Assembly (NCBI RefSeq): GCF_020707265.1
Contig: NZ_JAJFEQ010000002.1
Coordinates: 558,001 to 622,000, forward strand
Reading direction: 5' to 3'
DNA length: 64,000 nucleotides
Origin: Massilia sp. IC2-477
GTDB taxonomy: Bacteria > Pseudomonadota > Gammaproteobacteria > Burkholderiales > Burkholderiaceae_D
Below the pieces are notes generated by a model, which was given only the letters and a program-made list of their open reading frames with translations, was not told the origin of the DNA and searched no databases. A program made the position numbers and the translations under genes. Positions 17,337 through 27,374 of this stretch are shown in pieces. Numbering within the stretch: position 1 is the stretch's first letter; each line of letters opens with the position of its first letter.

Positions 17337-18503
17337 ATGTCCAACGACTACCTCTTTACGTCCGAATCCGTCTCCGAAGGCCATCCCGACAAGGTCGCCG
17401 ACCAGATTTCCGACGCCATCCTCGACGCCATCCTGGAACAGGATCCGCGCGCGCGCGTCGCCGCCGAGACCCTGTGCAATACCGGCCTGGTAGTGCTGGC
17501 GGGTGAAATCACCACCCACGCCAACGTCGACTACATCGGCGTCGCACGCAACACCATCAAGCGCATCGGCTACGACAACACCGACTACGGCATCGACTAC
17601 AAGGGTTGCGCCGTGCTGGTCGCCTACGACAAGCAGTCGCCGGACATCGCCCAGGGCGTGGACGAAGGCGCGGGCCTGGATCTCGACCAGGGCGCGGGGG
17701 ACCAGGGCCTGATGTTCGGCTATGCCTGCGACGAGACCCCGGAACTGATGCCGGCCGCTATCTATTACTCGCACCGCCTGGTCGAGCGCCAGTCGCAGCT
17801 GCGCAAGGACGGCCGCCTGCCATGGCTGCGCCCGGACGCCAAGTCGCAGGTGACCCTGCGCTACGTCGACGGTCGCCCGGTCTCGGTCGACACCGTCGTG
17901 CTGTCCACCCAGCACCATCCGGACGTGTCGCACTCGCAGATCGAAGAAGCCGTCATCGAAGAGATCATCAAGCCGACCCTGCCGCGCGAGTGGCTGCAGA
18001 ACACCAAGTTCCTGGTCAACCCGACCGGCCGCTTCGTCATCGGCGGCCCGCAGGGCGACTGCGGCCTGACCGGCCGCAAGATCATCGTCGACACCTACGG
18101 CGGCGCAGCTCCGCACGGCGGCGGCGCCTTCTCCGGCAAGGACCCGTCCAAGGTGGACCGCTCGGCTGCCTACGCCGCCCGCTACGTGGCCAAGAACATC
18201 GTCGCCGCCGGCCTGGCGCGCCAGTGCCAGGTGCAGGTCAGCTACGCCATCGGCGTGGCCCGCCCGATCAACATCACCGTGTACACCGAAGGCACCGGCG
18301 TGGTGTCGGATGAGAAGATCGCCCAGCTGGTGATGGAACACTTCGACCTGCGCCCGAAAGGCATCGTGCAGATGCTCGACCTGCTGCGCCCGATCTACGC
18401 CAAGACCGCCGCCTACGGCCACTTCGGCCGCGAAGAGCCGGAGTTCACCTGGGAGCGCACCGACAAGGCGGCGCTGCTGCGTGCTGAGGCGGGGCTGTCG
18501 TAA
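17337..18503 (+). CDS. metK: S-adenosylmethionine synthetase
   Basis: This 388-residue enzyme makes SAM from methionine and ATP. Diagnostic segments are the N-terminal [25 protein letters not shown] and the phosphate-binding [16 protein letters not shown] near residue 260. It opens the methyl-cycle set metK-ahcY-membrane protein-metF. TGGAG lies eight bases before the ATG. A REP pair, a promoter and a SAH riboswitch separate it from ahcY, so the two genes can be controlled independently. Confidence 0.98.
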   Translation: MSNDYLFTSESVSEGHPDKVADQISDAILDAILEQDPRARVAAETLCNTGLVVLAGEITTHANVDYIGVARNTIKRIGYDNTDYGIDYKGCAVLVAYDKQSPDIAQGVDEGAGLDLDQGAGDQGLMFGYACDETPELMPAAIYYSHRLVERQSQLRKDGRLPWLRPDAKSQVTLRYVDGRPVSVDTVVLSTQHHPDVSHSQIEEAVIEEIIKPTLPREWLQNTKFLVNPTGRFVIGGPQGDCGLTGRKIIVDTYGGAAPHGGGAFSGKDPSKVDRSAAYAARYVAKNIVAAGLARQCQVQVSYAIGVARPINITVYTEGTGVVSDEKIAQLVMEHFDLRPKGIVQMLDLLRPIYAKTAAYGHFGREEPEFTWERTDKAALLRAEAGLS

Positions 18504-18517
18504 TCGAAGGTGTTAAC

Positions 18518-18600
18518 TTGGGTCCCGGCCTGCGCCGGGACGACGTGCTGAGAGTACCACTTAACGATGAGCCGTCATCCCGGCGAAGGCCGGGATCCAA
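18518..18600. repeat. Inverted pair of REP-like elements (family A)
   Basis: Two imperfectly palindromic 28-bp elements face each other: 18518-18545 (TTGGGTCCCGGC, then CGCCGGGACGACG) and 18573-18600 (CGTCATCCCGGC, then GCCGGGATCCAA). They lie between metK and the ahcY promoter. A single related copy occurs at 29650-29680. The pair has the layout of a REPIN, a mobile hairpin unit moved by REP-associated transposases. No such transposase is in the window. Confidence 0.8.
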
Positions 18601-18646
18601 TTTCGTAGCGTACCAACACAACACCGTTGCACCACAACACCTGCGG

Positions 18647-18675
18647 TTTCCACACACCGCCCTTCGTGTTAAACT
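18647..18675 (+). promoter_or_regulatory. Predicted sigma-70 promoter for riboswitch-ahcY
   Basis: TTTCCA (18647-18652) and TAAACT (18670-18675) are spaced by 17 bases. Each matches four of six consensus positions. Initiation would fall near 18682, immediately before the first stem of the SAH riboswitch at 18684, which supports the assignment. Confidence 0.5.
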
Positions 18676-18683
18676 AGCCCATT

Positions 18684-18748
18684 CCGAGGAGCGTTGCGAC
18701 GAAGATTCCCATCTTCGCCAGGCTCGGATAATCAACACCGCGCTCACG
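18684..18748 (+). ncRNA. SAH riboswitch (ahcY motif)
   Basis: The sequence fits the S-adenosylhomocysteine riboswitch. Stem P1 pairs CCGAG (18684-18688) with CTCGG (18723-18727). P2 pairs CGAAGAT with ATCTTCG around TCCC (18700-18717). The conserved GCCAGGCTCGG joining segment is present. A pseudoknot pairs GAGCG (18689-18693) with CGCTC (18741-18745). This class binds SAH and turns on genes that remove it, here ahcY 33 bases downstream. The placement is the standard one for betaproteobacteria. Confidence 0.93.
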
Positions 18749-18780
18749 TTACTTTTTTCAACCATTGAAAGGAGGGCGTG

Positions 18781-20196
<1,416 letters not shown>

Positions 20197-20214
20197 TCCT
20201 TAGGTAGCTGATGC

Positions 20215-20250
20215 GGGCGCTGAGTTTAACCAAAACCAGCGCCCTTTTTT
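20215..20250 (+). terminator. Rho-independent terminator after ahcY
   Basis: GGGCGCTG pairs with CAGCGCCC, with an inner TTT/AAA extension, followed by six T residues. It begins 18 bp after the ahcY stop and separates it from the membrane protein-metF pair. Confidence 0.92.
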
Positions 20251-20314
20251 CAACAGCCGGGCGTCCTTTCACGATCCTGTGAAGGCACGCCCGCGTACCA
20301 CGAAAGTCGATGCA

Positions 20315-20671
20315 ATGCGCCTGCTGCTTACCTGGCTGATCAATGCCGTGGCCCTGATGGCCCTGCCGTTCCTGATGTCGTCCGTTCACGTCACCAATTT
20401 CACGACCGCGCTGATTGCCGCGCTCGTGCTGGGGCTGGTCAACACCCTGATCCGTCCCGTGCTGGTGATCCTGACCCTGCCGGTCACCGTCGTCTCGCTG
20501 GGCCTGTTCATCCTCGTCATCAACGCCCTCCTGTTCTGGATGGTGTCGCACTGGATCGAGGGCTTCGACGTCAGGGGATTCGGCTCCGCCTTCCTGGCAG
20601 CCATCCTGTACAGCATCATTTCGTGGGCGCTTTCTACCTTGCTCCTCAAAGACAACGATGGAAACTCCTAA
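20315..20671 (+). CDS. Small integral membrane protein, phage holin 4_2 (YvlD-like) family
   Basis: This 118-residue protein consists of four hydrophobic segments (about 2-20, 27-48, 52-75, 90-112) with the family phrase NTLIRPVLVILTLPVTV. Despite the Pfam name these chromosomal proteins are not phage lysis proteins and have no known function. The gene sits in the methyl-cycle set between ahcY and metF, a conserved position in betaproteobacteria, and overlaps metF by 14 bp. The ATG at 20315 is preferred to a GTG at 20279 because it starts directly at the first membrane segment. Confidence 0.85.
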   Translation: MRLLLTWLINAVALMALPFLMSSVHVTNFTTALIAALVLGLVNTLIRPVLVILTLPVTVVSLGLFILVINALLFWMVSHWIEGFDVRGFGSAFLAAILYSIISWALSTLLLKDNDGNS

Positions 20672-21488
20672 TTTCAGTATCGAGTTCTTCCCGCCGAAGA
20701 CCGACGAAGGCGCGCAGAAACTGCGCGTCGTGCGCCAGAAGCTGGCCGAGTTGCAGCCGAAGTATTTCTCGGTGACTTTCGGCGCCGGCGGCACCACCCA
20801 GCAGGGCACGCTGCAGACCGTGCTCGAGATCAAATCCGAAGGCCACCAGGCCGCGCCGCACCTGTCCTGCGTGGGCGGCAGCCGCGAATCGATCCGCGCC
20901 ATCCTGCAGCAGTTCCGGGACAACGGCATCCGCCGCCTGGTCGCGCTGCGCGGCGATCTGCCGAGCGGCTACGGCGCCGGCGGCGAATTCCGCTACGCCA
21001 ACGAGCTGGTTGAATTCATCCGCAAGGAAACCGGCGACTGGTTCCACATCGAAGTGGCGGCCTATCCGGAAATGCATCCGCAAGCGCGTTCGCCCCAGGA
21101 CGACCTGCAGGCCTTCGCGCGCAAGGTGCAGGCCGGCGCGAATGCCGCCATCACCCAGTATTTCTACAACGCCGATGCCTATTTCGACTTCGTCGACAAT
21201 GCGCGCAGGCTGGGCGTGGACGTGCCGATCGTGGCAGGCATCATGCCGATCACCAATTACACCCAGCTGATGCGCTTCTCGGACATGTGCGGCGCCGAGA
21301 TCCCGCGCTGGGTGCGCAACAAGCTGGCCAGCTTCGGCGACGATTCGGCCTCGATCAAGGCTTTTGGTCTCGACGTGGTCACCAGCCTGTGCGAACGCCT
21401 GCTCGCGGGCGGGGCGCCGGGGCTGCATTTCTACAGCATGAACCAGGCGGCGGCGACGACCGCGATCTGGCAACGTCTCGTCAAGTGA
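20658..21488 (+). CDS. metF: Methylenetetrahydrofolate reductase
   Basis: This 276-residue flavoenzyme reduces 5,10-methylene-THF to 5-methyl-THF, the methyl donor for methionine synthase. It has full family length and the expected segments: SIEFFPPKTDEG at the start, VTFGAGGTTQQGT, ALRGDLPSGYG and GIMPITNY. Its ATG overlaps the preceding membrane-protein gene. It closes the metK-ahcY-metF set. A REP-like element begins 4 bp after its TGA stop. Confidence 0.97.
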   Translation: METPNFSIEFFPPKTDEGAQKLRVVRQKLAELQPKYFSVTFGAGGTTQQGTLQTVLEIKSEGHQAAPHLSCVGGSRESIRAILQQFRDNGIRRLVALRGDLPSGYGAGGEFRYANELVEFIRKETGDWFHIEVAAYPEMHPQARSPQDDLQAFARKVQAGANAAITQYFYNADAYFDFVDNARRLGVDVPIVAGIMPITNYTQLMRFSDMCGAEIPRWVRNKLASFGDDSASIKAFGLDVVTSLCERLLAGGAPGLHFYSMNQAAATTAIWQRLVK

Positions 21489-21491
21489 TGT

Positions 21492-21596
21492 GTAGGGTGG
21501 GCGGGTTTCCGCCCACGCGGTGATCGCTGCAATAGGATCTGTCGCGCATGCGCTGGCGACCGTTGACCGCGTGGGCAGGAAACCTGCCCACCCTAC
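21492..21596. repeat. REPIN-like inverted repeat (family B), copy 1
   Basis: A 105-bp imperfect inverted repeat starts GTAGGGTGGGCGGG and ends in the reverse complement CCTGCCCACCCTAC. Each arm is itself a hairpin (GGGCGGGTTTCCGCCC, then GGGCAGGAAACCTGCCC), joined by a variable 50-bp centre. It fills the gap between convergent metF and the cyclo-ligase gene, and its right edge supplies the TAG stop of the latter. Confidence 0.85.
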
Positions 21597-22129
21597 AGTT
21601 CCGTAATGATCTGATCGAGGGGAATGTCATATTCCCCAATCTCGAACTCCGCCTGCTGGCACGCGTACGCAATCCCCAGCGTCCTGGGCCGTGGCTCGGT
21701 AGCCAGCGTCCTGTCATAAAACCCACCCCCATACCCCAGCCGGTAGCCGCGCGCATCGAATCCCAGGCAGGGGACCAGCAGCACATCCGGCCTGTCTACC
21801 ATGCGCAGTTCCGCCGGCACCCCCACGCCCAGGCTATCCGCCACGGTCGGCTCTCCCGGCACCCATTCGGCAAAGCCGAGCGCTGCATCACGTTCCAGCA
21901 CAACAGGCAGGGCCAGCCGTACGCCTGCCTCTGCCAATTCCGCGTAGGCTGGACGCAGGTCCGGTTCGCCGGCCAGTGGCCAGTACACGCCCAGCACGGC
22001 GCCGGGATGCTCGCGCCACCATGCCAGCACGCGGGCGCCGATGCGGTCGTCCCAGCTGCGCCGGGTGGCATGGTCGATGGCGCGGCGCCGTTCCTTCAGC
22101 ATCCGGCGCAACTGTGGTTTCTCGACCAT
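21593..22129 (-). CDS. 5-formyltetrahydrofolate cyclo-ligase
   Basis: This 178-residue protein isomerises 5-formyl-THF to 5,10-methenyl-THF with ATP. Diagnostic are RRMLKERRRAI at the start and the C-terminal substrate/ATP loop LGYGGGFYDRTL near residue 140, preceded by VPCLGFDARGYR. An in-frame ATG at 22192 would add 21 residues without homology, so the start at 22129 is preferred, though neither has a clear ribosome-binding site. The stop codon is a TAG formed by the edge of the family B repeat. The gene is divergent from slt. Confidence 0.9.
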   Translation of the reverse strand: MVEKPQLRRMLKERRRAIDHATRRSWDDRIGARVLAWWREHPGAVLGVYWPLAGEPDLRPAYAELAEAGVRLALPVVLERDAALGFAEWVPGEPTVADSLGVGVPAELRMVDRPDVLLVPCLGFDARGYRLGYGGGFYDRTLATEPRPRTLGIAYACQQAEFEIGEYDIPLDQIITEL

Positions 22130-22224
22130 GGCGCTTGCGCCAGTGGCTGGCAGGAGCCCGGGGGCACATGGTATTCTTGATTCGCCGGTCATGGTATGAA
22201 TGCAGCGTACATTGAGAGTTGTGG

Positions 22225-24261
22225 ATGTTTCAATCGAGTTTGACAACCGGCTCCCTGCCGGCCGCCCTTGCCATTGTGTTTGCATCGTGGACGCTGTACC
22301 CAGGCACGGTCCACGCCGAGTCTGCGCCTGAGGCCCCGCCGGCCGCCCAGGCCGTGCCGCCGGTGCCTGCCGGCGCCCCCACCGTTCCCGGTGCGCCCGC
22401 AGTCGACAACCGCGCCGACGACGATACCTTCATGCTGCTGCGCGAGGCCGCGCGCCAGAACGATGCCGTGCGCGTCAACGCGCTCGCATCGCGCCTGCCG
22501 CCGTCCTATCCGCTGGCGTCCTACGTCGACTATTATCGTCTGAAAACCCGGATGCGCGACGCCACGGCCGACGAGATCCGCGAGGTCCTGCGCCGCCACG
22601 AGGGCACGGCGGTGGCCGAGCAGCTGCGTACCGAATGGCTGCTCGACCTGGGCCGGCGCCGCGACTTCGCCGGCTTCGAGCGCGAAGCGGGCCAGCTGGC
22701 GCGCGGCGACAACCTGCAGATCCGCTGCTACGCCCTGCTGGCGCGCGCCAGCCGCGGCGAACAGGTGGGGCAGGAAGCGCGGGCCTTGCTCGTCAATCCG
22801 GCCGGCTACGGCGAAGCCTGCACGGCCCTGATGGCCCAGCTGATCCAGACCGGCCAGTTCAACGAGGACGACCTGGTGTGGCAGCTGCGCCTGGCCGGCG
22901 AAGCCGACGCCACCGGTCCGGCACGCCGTATCGCGCTGCTGCTGGGCGCATCCGACACCCGCGCCGCCCAGGCGGTCGACGTGCCGGCCGTGGCCATGGC
23001 GCGCGGCATCGGCAACACCCGCGCCGAACGCACCATCTACCTGGTCGCGGTCGGCCGCATGGCGCGCACCAGCCTGAAGCTGGCGACGGTGGCGCTGGAC
23101 AAGAACAGCCCGAAACTGAGCAGCGAGGAACGCGCCATCGGCTGGGCCAGCATCGCGCATGCGGCCTCGATCGCGCTCTCGCCCGAGGCCTACAACTATT
23201 GGCAGCGCACAAATGGGGCGCGCCTGACCAACGAGCAGCTGCAGTGGAAGACCCGCATCGCCCTGCGCCGCGGCGACTGGAAAACCGTTCGTGCGACCAT
23301 CGAGTCGATGCCGTCAAATTTGCGCGCCGAAAACGTCTGGGTCTACTGGCTGGCGCGCGCCGACCGGCAGGAGGGCAGGCAGGCCGAAGCGACGGCGGCA
23401 CTCGAGCGCGTCGCCAGCCAGCACCATTTCTATGGCCAGCTGGCGCTGGACGACCTCGGCCGCCAGGTGGTGGCGCCGCCGCCCATCATGCCGCTCAGCA
23501 CGGAAGAGCTGGCATCGGTGAACGCCAACCCGAGCCTGCAGCGCGCATTGAAGTTCTATGCCTTGCGCCTGCGCGCGGAAGGCAACCGCGAATGGAACTG
23601 GGCGCTGCGCGGCATGTCTGACCGTCAGTTGCTGGCTGCCGGCGAAATCGCTCGCCGCAACGACCTGCTCGACCGCACGGTCGAGACCTCGCTGCGCACC
23701 CGCACCGAACTCGACTACTCGCAGCGTTTCCCGGCGCCGCACCTGGACGTCCTGCACCCGACCGCGCAGGGCCTGGGCCTGGATAAAGCCTGGGTCTATG
23801 GCCTGATTCGCCAGGAGTCGCGCTTCATCAGCGATGCGCGCTCCGGCGTCGGCGCCTCCGGCCTGATGCAGGTGATGCCGGCCACCGGCAAGTGGGTGGC
23901 GGCCAAGATCGGGATGGATAACTTCGTGCACGGCATGCTGAACGATTTGCGGACCAATATCACGCTCGGCGCCAATTACATGAACATGGTGCTGGAAAAC
24001 TTCGACGGCGACGAAATCCTCGCCACCGCCGCCTACAACGCCGGGCCTTCGCGTGCCCGCGCCTGGCGCGGCCTGCTCGACCAGCCGATGGAAGGCGCGG
24101 TCTTCGTCGAATCGATCCCGTTCTCGGAAACACGCAACTACGTGCGCAACGTGCTGGCCAACGCCACCAACTACGCCGCCGTGTTCGAGAACAAGCCGCA
24201 GTCGATCCGCACCCGGGTGCGCCCGGTACAGCCGCGCGAGCGTTCCGCCATGCTGCCCTGA
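22225..24261 (+). CDS. slt: Soluble lytic murein transglycosylase
   Basis: This 678-residue periplasmic enzyme cleaves peptidoglycan between MurNAc and GlcNAc, forming 1,6-anhydro ends. An N-terminal signal sequence (SLPAALAIVFASWTLYPGTVHA) is followed by a Pro/Ala-rich linker, a long alpha-helical superhelix (about 70-480) and the C-terminal SLT domain. The catalytic Glu531 lies in YGLIRQESRF, followed by GVGASGLMQVMPATG and the AAYNAGPSRARAW motif. Length and architecture match Slt70. A TTG two codons upstream was not used. Confidence 0.94.
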   Translation: MFQSSLTTGSLPAALAIVFASWTLYPGTVHAESAPEAPPAAQAVPPVPAGAPTVPGAPAVDNRADDDTFMLLREAARQNDAVRVNALASRLPPSYPLASYVDYYRLKTRMRDATADEIREVLRRHEGTAVAEQLRTEWLLDLGRRRDFAGFEREAGQLARGDNLQIRCYALLARASRGEQVGQEARALLVNPAGYGEACTALMAQLIQTGQFNEDDLVWQLRLAGEADATGPARRIALLLGASDTRAAQAVDVPAVAMARGIGNTRAERTIYLVAVGRMARTSLKLATVALDKNSPKLSSEERAIGWASIAHAASIALSPEAYNYWQRTNGARLTNEQLQWKTRIALRRGDWKTVRATIESMPSNLRAENVWVYWLARADRQEGRQAEATAALERVASQHHFYGQLALDDLGRQVVAPPPIMPLSTEELASVNANPSLQRALKFYALRLRAEGNREWNWALRGMSDRQLLAAGEIARRNDLLDRTVETSLRTRTELDYSQRFPAPHLDVLHPTAQGLGLDKAWVYGLIRQESRFISDARSGVGASGLMQVMPATGKWVAAKIGMDNFVHGMLNDLRTNITLGANYMNMVLENFDGDEILATAAYNAGPSRARAWRGLLDQPMEGAVFVESIPFSETRNYVRNVLANATNYAAVFENKPQSIRTRVRPVQPRERSAMLP

Positions 24262-24291
24262 GTGTTGTAACAGCACAGCAAGGAGAAGACC

Positions 24292-25254
24292 ATGCGCGCA
24301 CAGAACGTGGTGGTCATCGGAGGGACCGGTTTCATCGGCGGCCACCTGCTGGCGCGCCTGGCGGAGGAGGGCGTCGGCACCGTCGTCCCGGCGCGCCACT
24401 ACGAAGCGGCCAAGGGCTTGACCACCTTGCCCTATCTCGACCTGGAAGTGGCCGACATCCACGACGACGCCACGCTGCGGCGCCTGGTGGCCGGGCGCGA
24501 CGCCGTGATCAACCTGGTCGGGGTGCTGAACGGAGGCCATGGCGAGCCCTATGGTCCCGGCTTCCGGCGCCTGCACGTGGAGTTGCCGCGCCGCTTAGTG
24601 CAGGCCTGTGCGGAGCTGGGCGTGCCGCGCTACCTGCACATGAGCGCGCTCGGCGCCAGCCCCACGGGGGCGTCGATGTACCAGCGCTCGAAAGCCGACG
24701 GCGAACGCGCCGCGCGCAGCGACCCGCGCGTGGCCGCCACCATCTTCCGTCCCTCGATCGTGTTCGGGCCGGGCGACCACTTCCTGACCGTCTTCGCCAG
24801 GTTGCAGCGCCACCTCCCGGTGCTGCCGCTGGCCTGCGCGCAGGCGCGCATCCAGCCGGTGTACGTCGAGGACGTCGCCGCCGCCTTTGCCCTGGCCCTG
24901 CGTGAACCGCGCACGCGCGGCCTTGAGATCGAGCTGGGCGGGCCGCAGGTCTACACCCTGGCCGAGCTGGTGCAGCTGGCCGGCCGCTATGCCGGCCACG
25001 AACGCCACGTGCTGCCCTTGCCCGACTGGGCCGCGCGGCTGGAGGCCCGGCTGTTCGAGCTGCTGCCGGGCGACCCGCTCATCTCGCGCGACAACCTCGC
25101 CACCATGAAGACCGATAATGTGGTCGATCCGCAAACACAAGCCTTGACAGCCGAGGCGCTGGGAATCAAGCTCACAGCGCTCGAGGCCGCGGCGCCGCAC
25201 TACCTGGCGACGCCCAAGGGCCTGGACGATTACCGTGAGCACGCCGGCCGCTAA
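24292..25254 (+). CDS. NAD(P)-binding protein, complex I NDUFA9-like family
   Basis: This 320-residue atypical SDR protein starts with the dinucleotide-binding motif VVVIGGTGFIGGHLLARL. NLVGVLNG, HMSALGAS and FRPSIVFGPGDHF are family segments. The active-site YxxxK is represented by YQRSKAD. Bacterial members are named after the mitochondrial complex I subunit NDUFA9 but their substrate is unknown. AAGGAGA stands six bases before the ATG. It is followed closely by a glutathione transferase gene and cca, probably in one transcript. Confidence 0.9.
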   Translation: MRAQNVVVIGGTGFIGGHLLARLAEEGVGTVVPARHYEAAKGLTTLPYLDLEVADIHDDATLRRLVAGRDAVINLVGVLNGGHGEPYGPGFRRLHVELPRRLVQACAELGVPRYLHMSALGASPTGASMYQRSKADGERAARSDPRVAATIFRPSIVFGPGDHFLTVFARLQRHLPVLPLACAQARIQPVYVEDVAAAFALALREPRTRGLEIELGGPQVYTLAELVQLAGRYAGHERHVLPLPDWAARLEARLFELLPGDPLISRDNLATMKTDNVVDPQTQALTAEALGIKLTALEAAAPHYLATPKGLDDYREHAGR

Positions 25255-25272
25255 CCACTATTACAGGACACC

Positions 25273-25992
25273 ATGCAGACCATCGAACTCGACCCGACCC
25301 TGTCTTCCACCCTCGAGGCGGCCCGCCAGCCGGGCCTGACCCTCGTCATCGGCAACAAGAATGTGTCGTCGTGGTCGATGCGGCCGTGGGTGGCCGCAGT
25401 CGCGTTCGGCATCCCCTTCACCGAGATCCGCGTCCTGCTGGACAAGCCCGATACCGCCGCCAACATCGCGCGCTATTCGCACGCGGGCAGGGTGCCGGTG
25501 CTGCTGGCCGGCGAGATGACGATCTGGGACAGCCTGGCCATCGTCGAATACCTGGCCGAGCAGTTCCCGGACAAGCACATGTGGCCGCAGGACGTCGCCG
25601 CACGCGCGCTGGCGCGCTCGGTGGTGGCCGAGATGCACTCGGGCTTTTCCGAACTGCGCAGCGCGATGTCGATGAACATCCAGGCGCGCCTGCCGGGACG
25701 CGGCCGCACGCCGGGCGCCCAGGCCGACATCGGCCGCATCTGCGAGATCTGGGAAGACTGCCTGTCGCGCTTCGGCCACCACAGCTTCCTGTTCGGCGAC
25801 TTCTCGATCGCCGACGCCTTCTACGCCCCGGTGGTGTGCCGCTTCAAGACCTATGGCGTGGCGCTGGCGCCGGCGCTGCAGGCCTATTGCGAGCGCGTGC
25901 TGGCCCACCCGGCGGTGGCGCGCTGGGTCGATGAAGCGATGCGTGAGGACGACCCGACCCCGGCGCACGACCTCGACCTGCCGCAGGAGTAA
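25273..25992 (+). CDS. Glutathione S-transferase family protein
   Basis: This 239-residue cytoplasmic protein has a thioredoxin-like N-terminal domain (about 20-100; IGNKNVSSWSMRPWVAAVAFGIP, with GRVPVLLAG holding the cis-Pro and IWDSLAIVEYLAE the glutathione-contact Asp-Ser) and a helical C-terminal domain ending in FSIADAFYAPVV. The reaction is not specified by sequence. The gene ends 2 bp before cca. Confidence 0.92.
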   Translation: MQTIELDPTLSSTLEAARQPGLTLVIGNKNVSSWSMRPWVAAVAFGIPFTEIRVLLDKPDTAANIARYSHAGRVPVLLAGEMTIWDSLAIVEYLAEQFPDKHMWPQDVAARALARSVVAEMHSGFSELRSAMSMNIQARLPGRGRTPGAQADIGRICEIWEDCLSRFGHHSFLFGDFSIADAFYAPVVCRFKTYGVALAPALQAYCERVLAHPAVARWVDEAMREDDPTPAHDLDLPQE

Positions 25993-25994
25993 GG

Positions 25995-27239
25995 ATGAGT
26001 AACAGCGTGCGCAGCTACGTGGTCGGCGGCGCCGTGCGCGACGAGCTGCTGGGACGCCCGGTAACAGACCGCGACCACGTGGTGGTCGGCGCCACGCCAA
26101 GCGAGATGCTGGCGCAGGGCTTTCGCCCGGTCGGCAAGGATTTCCCGGTCTTCCTGCATCCCGACACGCAGGAGGAATACGCACTGGCCCGCACCGAGCG
26201 CAAGACCGCGCCCGGCTACCACGGCTTCGTGTTCCACACCTCGCCCGAGGTCACGCTCGAGGACGATCTGGTGCGGCGCGACCTCACCATCAACGCCATG
26301 GCGCGCGCGGAAGACGGCAGCATCGTCGACCCGTACCATGGCCAGGAAGACCTCAAGAACCGCATCTTCCGCCACGTCTCCAAGGCCTTCGCCGAAGACC
26401 CGGTGCGCATCCTGCGCCTGGCGCGGTTTGCCGCGCGCTTCCCGGATTTCCGGGTGCACGAGACCACCCTCGCGCTGATGCAGGGCATGGTGGCGGCAGG
26501 GGAAGTCGATGCGCTGGTGCCGGAGCGCGTGTGGCAGGAGCTGTCGCGTGGCCTGATGGAAGAACGGCCTTCGCGCATGTTCGCCGTGCTGCGCGACTGC
26601 GGCGCATTGGCCCGCATCCTGCCCGAACTCGACGCCCTGTGGGGCGTGCCGCAGCCGCCGCTGCACCACCCGGAAGTCGACACCGGCGTGCACATCATGC
26701 TGGTGATCGACTACGCCGCGTCACAGGGTCTGCCGCTCGAGGTGCGCTTTGCCGCCCTGGTGCACGACCTGGGCAAGGGCGCCACCCCGAGCGAGACCTG
26801 GCCGGCCCACCATGGCCACGAATTCCTCGGCATGAAGCTGGTGACAGCGGTATGCAAGCGCCTGAAGGTGCCCAACGAATGCCGCGACCTGGCCCAGATG
26901 ACGGCGCGCGAGCACGGCAACGTCAGCCGCGCCCAGGAGATGCGGCCGAATACCATCGTCACCCTGTTCGAGCGCTGCGACGCCTTCCGCAAACCGGAGC
27001 GCTTCGCCCAGATGCTGCTGGCCTCCGAGTGCGACGCGCGCGGACGCGGGCACGAGGAACACCCGATGCGTCACCAGGACTATCCACAGCGGGCTTACCT
27101 ACTGCGCGCCCTCGCGGCGGCGCGCGCCGTGAATGCCGGCGAGGTGGCGGCGCGCTATGCGGACGCCAAAGAAAAGATCCCGGAAGCCGTGCACGCGGCG
27201 CGCGTCTCGGCGGTCAAGGCGGCGCTAAGAGAACCGTAG
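25995..27239 (+). CDS. cca: Multifunctional CCA-adding enzyme (tRNA nucleotidyltransferase)
   Basis: This 414-residue protein adds or repairs the CCA end of tRNAs. The class II nucleotidyltransferase head has VGGAVRDELLG and the catalytic carboxylates in TDRDHVVVG. RRDLTINAMA and EDPVRILRLARFAARF follow. The C-terminal HD domain (HDLGKG near residue 260) gives phosphatase/phosphodiesterase activity as in the gammaproteobacterial enzyme, to which the sequence is closely similar. The stop TAG lies in the first bases of a REP-like element (GTAGGGTGG). Confidence 0.96.
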   Translation: MSNSVRSYVVGGAVRDELLGRPVTDRDHVVVGATPSEMLAQGFRPVGKDFPVFLHPDTQEEYALARTERKTAPGYHGFVFHTSPEVTLEDDLVRRDLTINAMARAEDGSIVDPYHGQEDLKNRIFRHVSKAFAEDPVRILRLARFAARFPDFRVHETTLALMQGMVAAGEVDALVPERVWQELSRGLMEERPSRMFAVLRDCGALARILPELDALWGVPQPPLHHPEVDTGVHIMLVIDYAASQGLPLEVRFAALVHDLGKGATPSETWPAHHGHEFLGMKLVTAVCKRLKVPNECRDLAQMTAREHGNVSRAQEMRPNTIVTLFERCDAFRKPERFAQMLLASECDARGRGHEEHPMRHQDYPQRAYLLRALAAARAVNAGEVAARYADAKEKIPEAVHAARVSAVKAALREP

Positions 27240-27265
27240 GGTGGTCGGGTTTCCCGACCGCGCGT
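27236..27265. repeat. Half REP-like element (family B variant) at the cca stop
   Basis: GTAGGGTGGTCGGG, TTT and CCCGACCGCGCG form a single hairpin arm related to the family B repeats, with TCGGG in place of GCGGG. The second arm of the full unit is missing. Bases 27237-27239 are the cca stop codon. Confidence 0.65.
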
Positions 27266-27374
27266 CCAGCAAGTGCGCGCGCATCGGCAAAGCATCCGTG
27301 AGCCGAACACCCAACAACGGCCGGGTTTTGCTATGCTTCTCCGGATAACAACGTAAAGATGTAACGGAGGTTGG

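Noticed and set aside
20315..20671. Prophage remnant suggested by a holin-family protein
   Set aside because: It is a chromosomal YvlD-like membrane protein in a conserved methyl-cycle gene set, and no other phage gene is nearby.
22130..22224. 6S RNA upstream of the 5-formyl-THF cyclo-ligase gene, as in many proteobacteria
   Set aside because: Only about 95 bp separate it from the divergent slt gene, too little for a 6S RNA, and no matching fold was seen.
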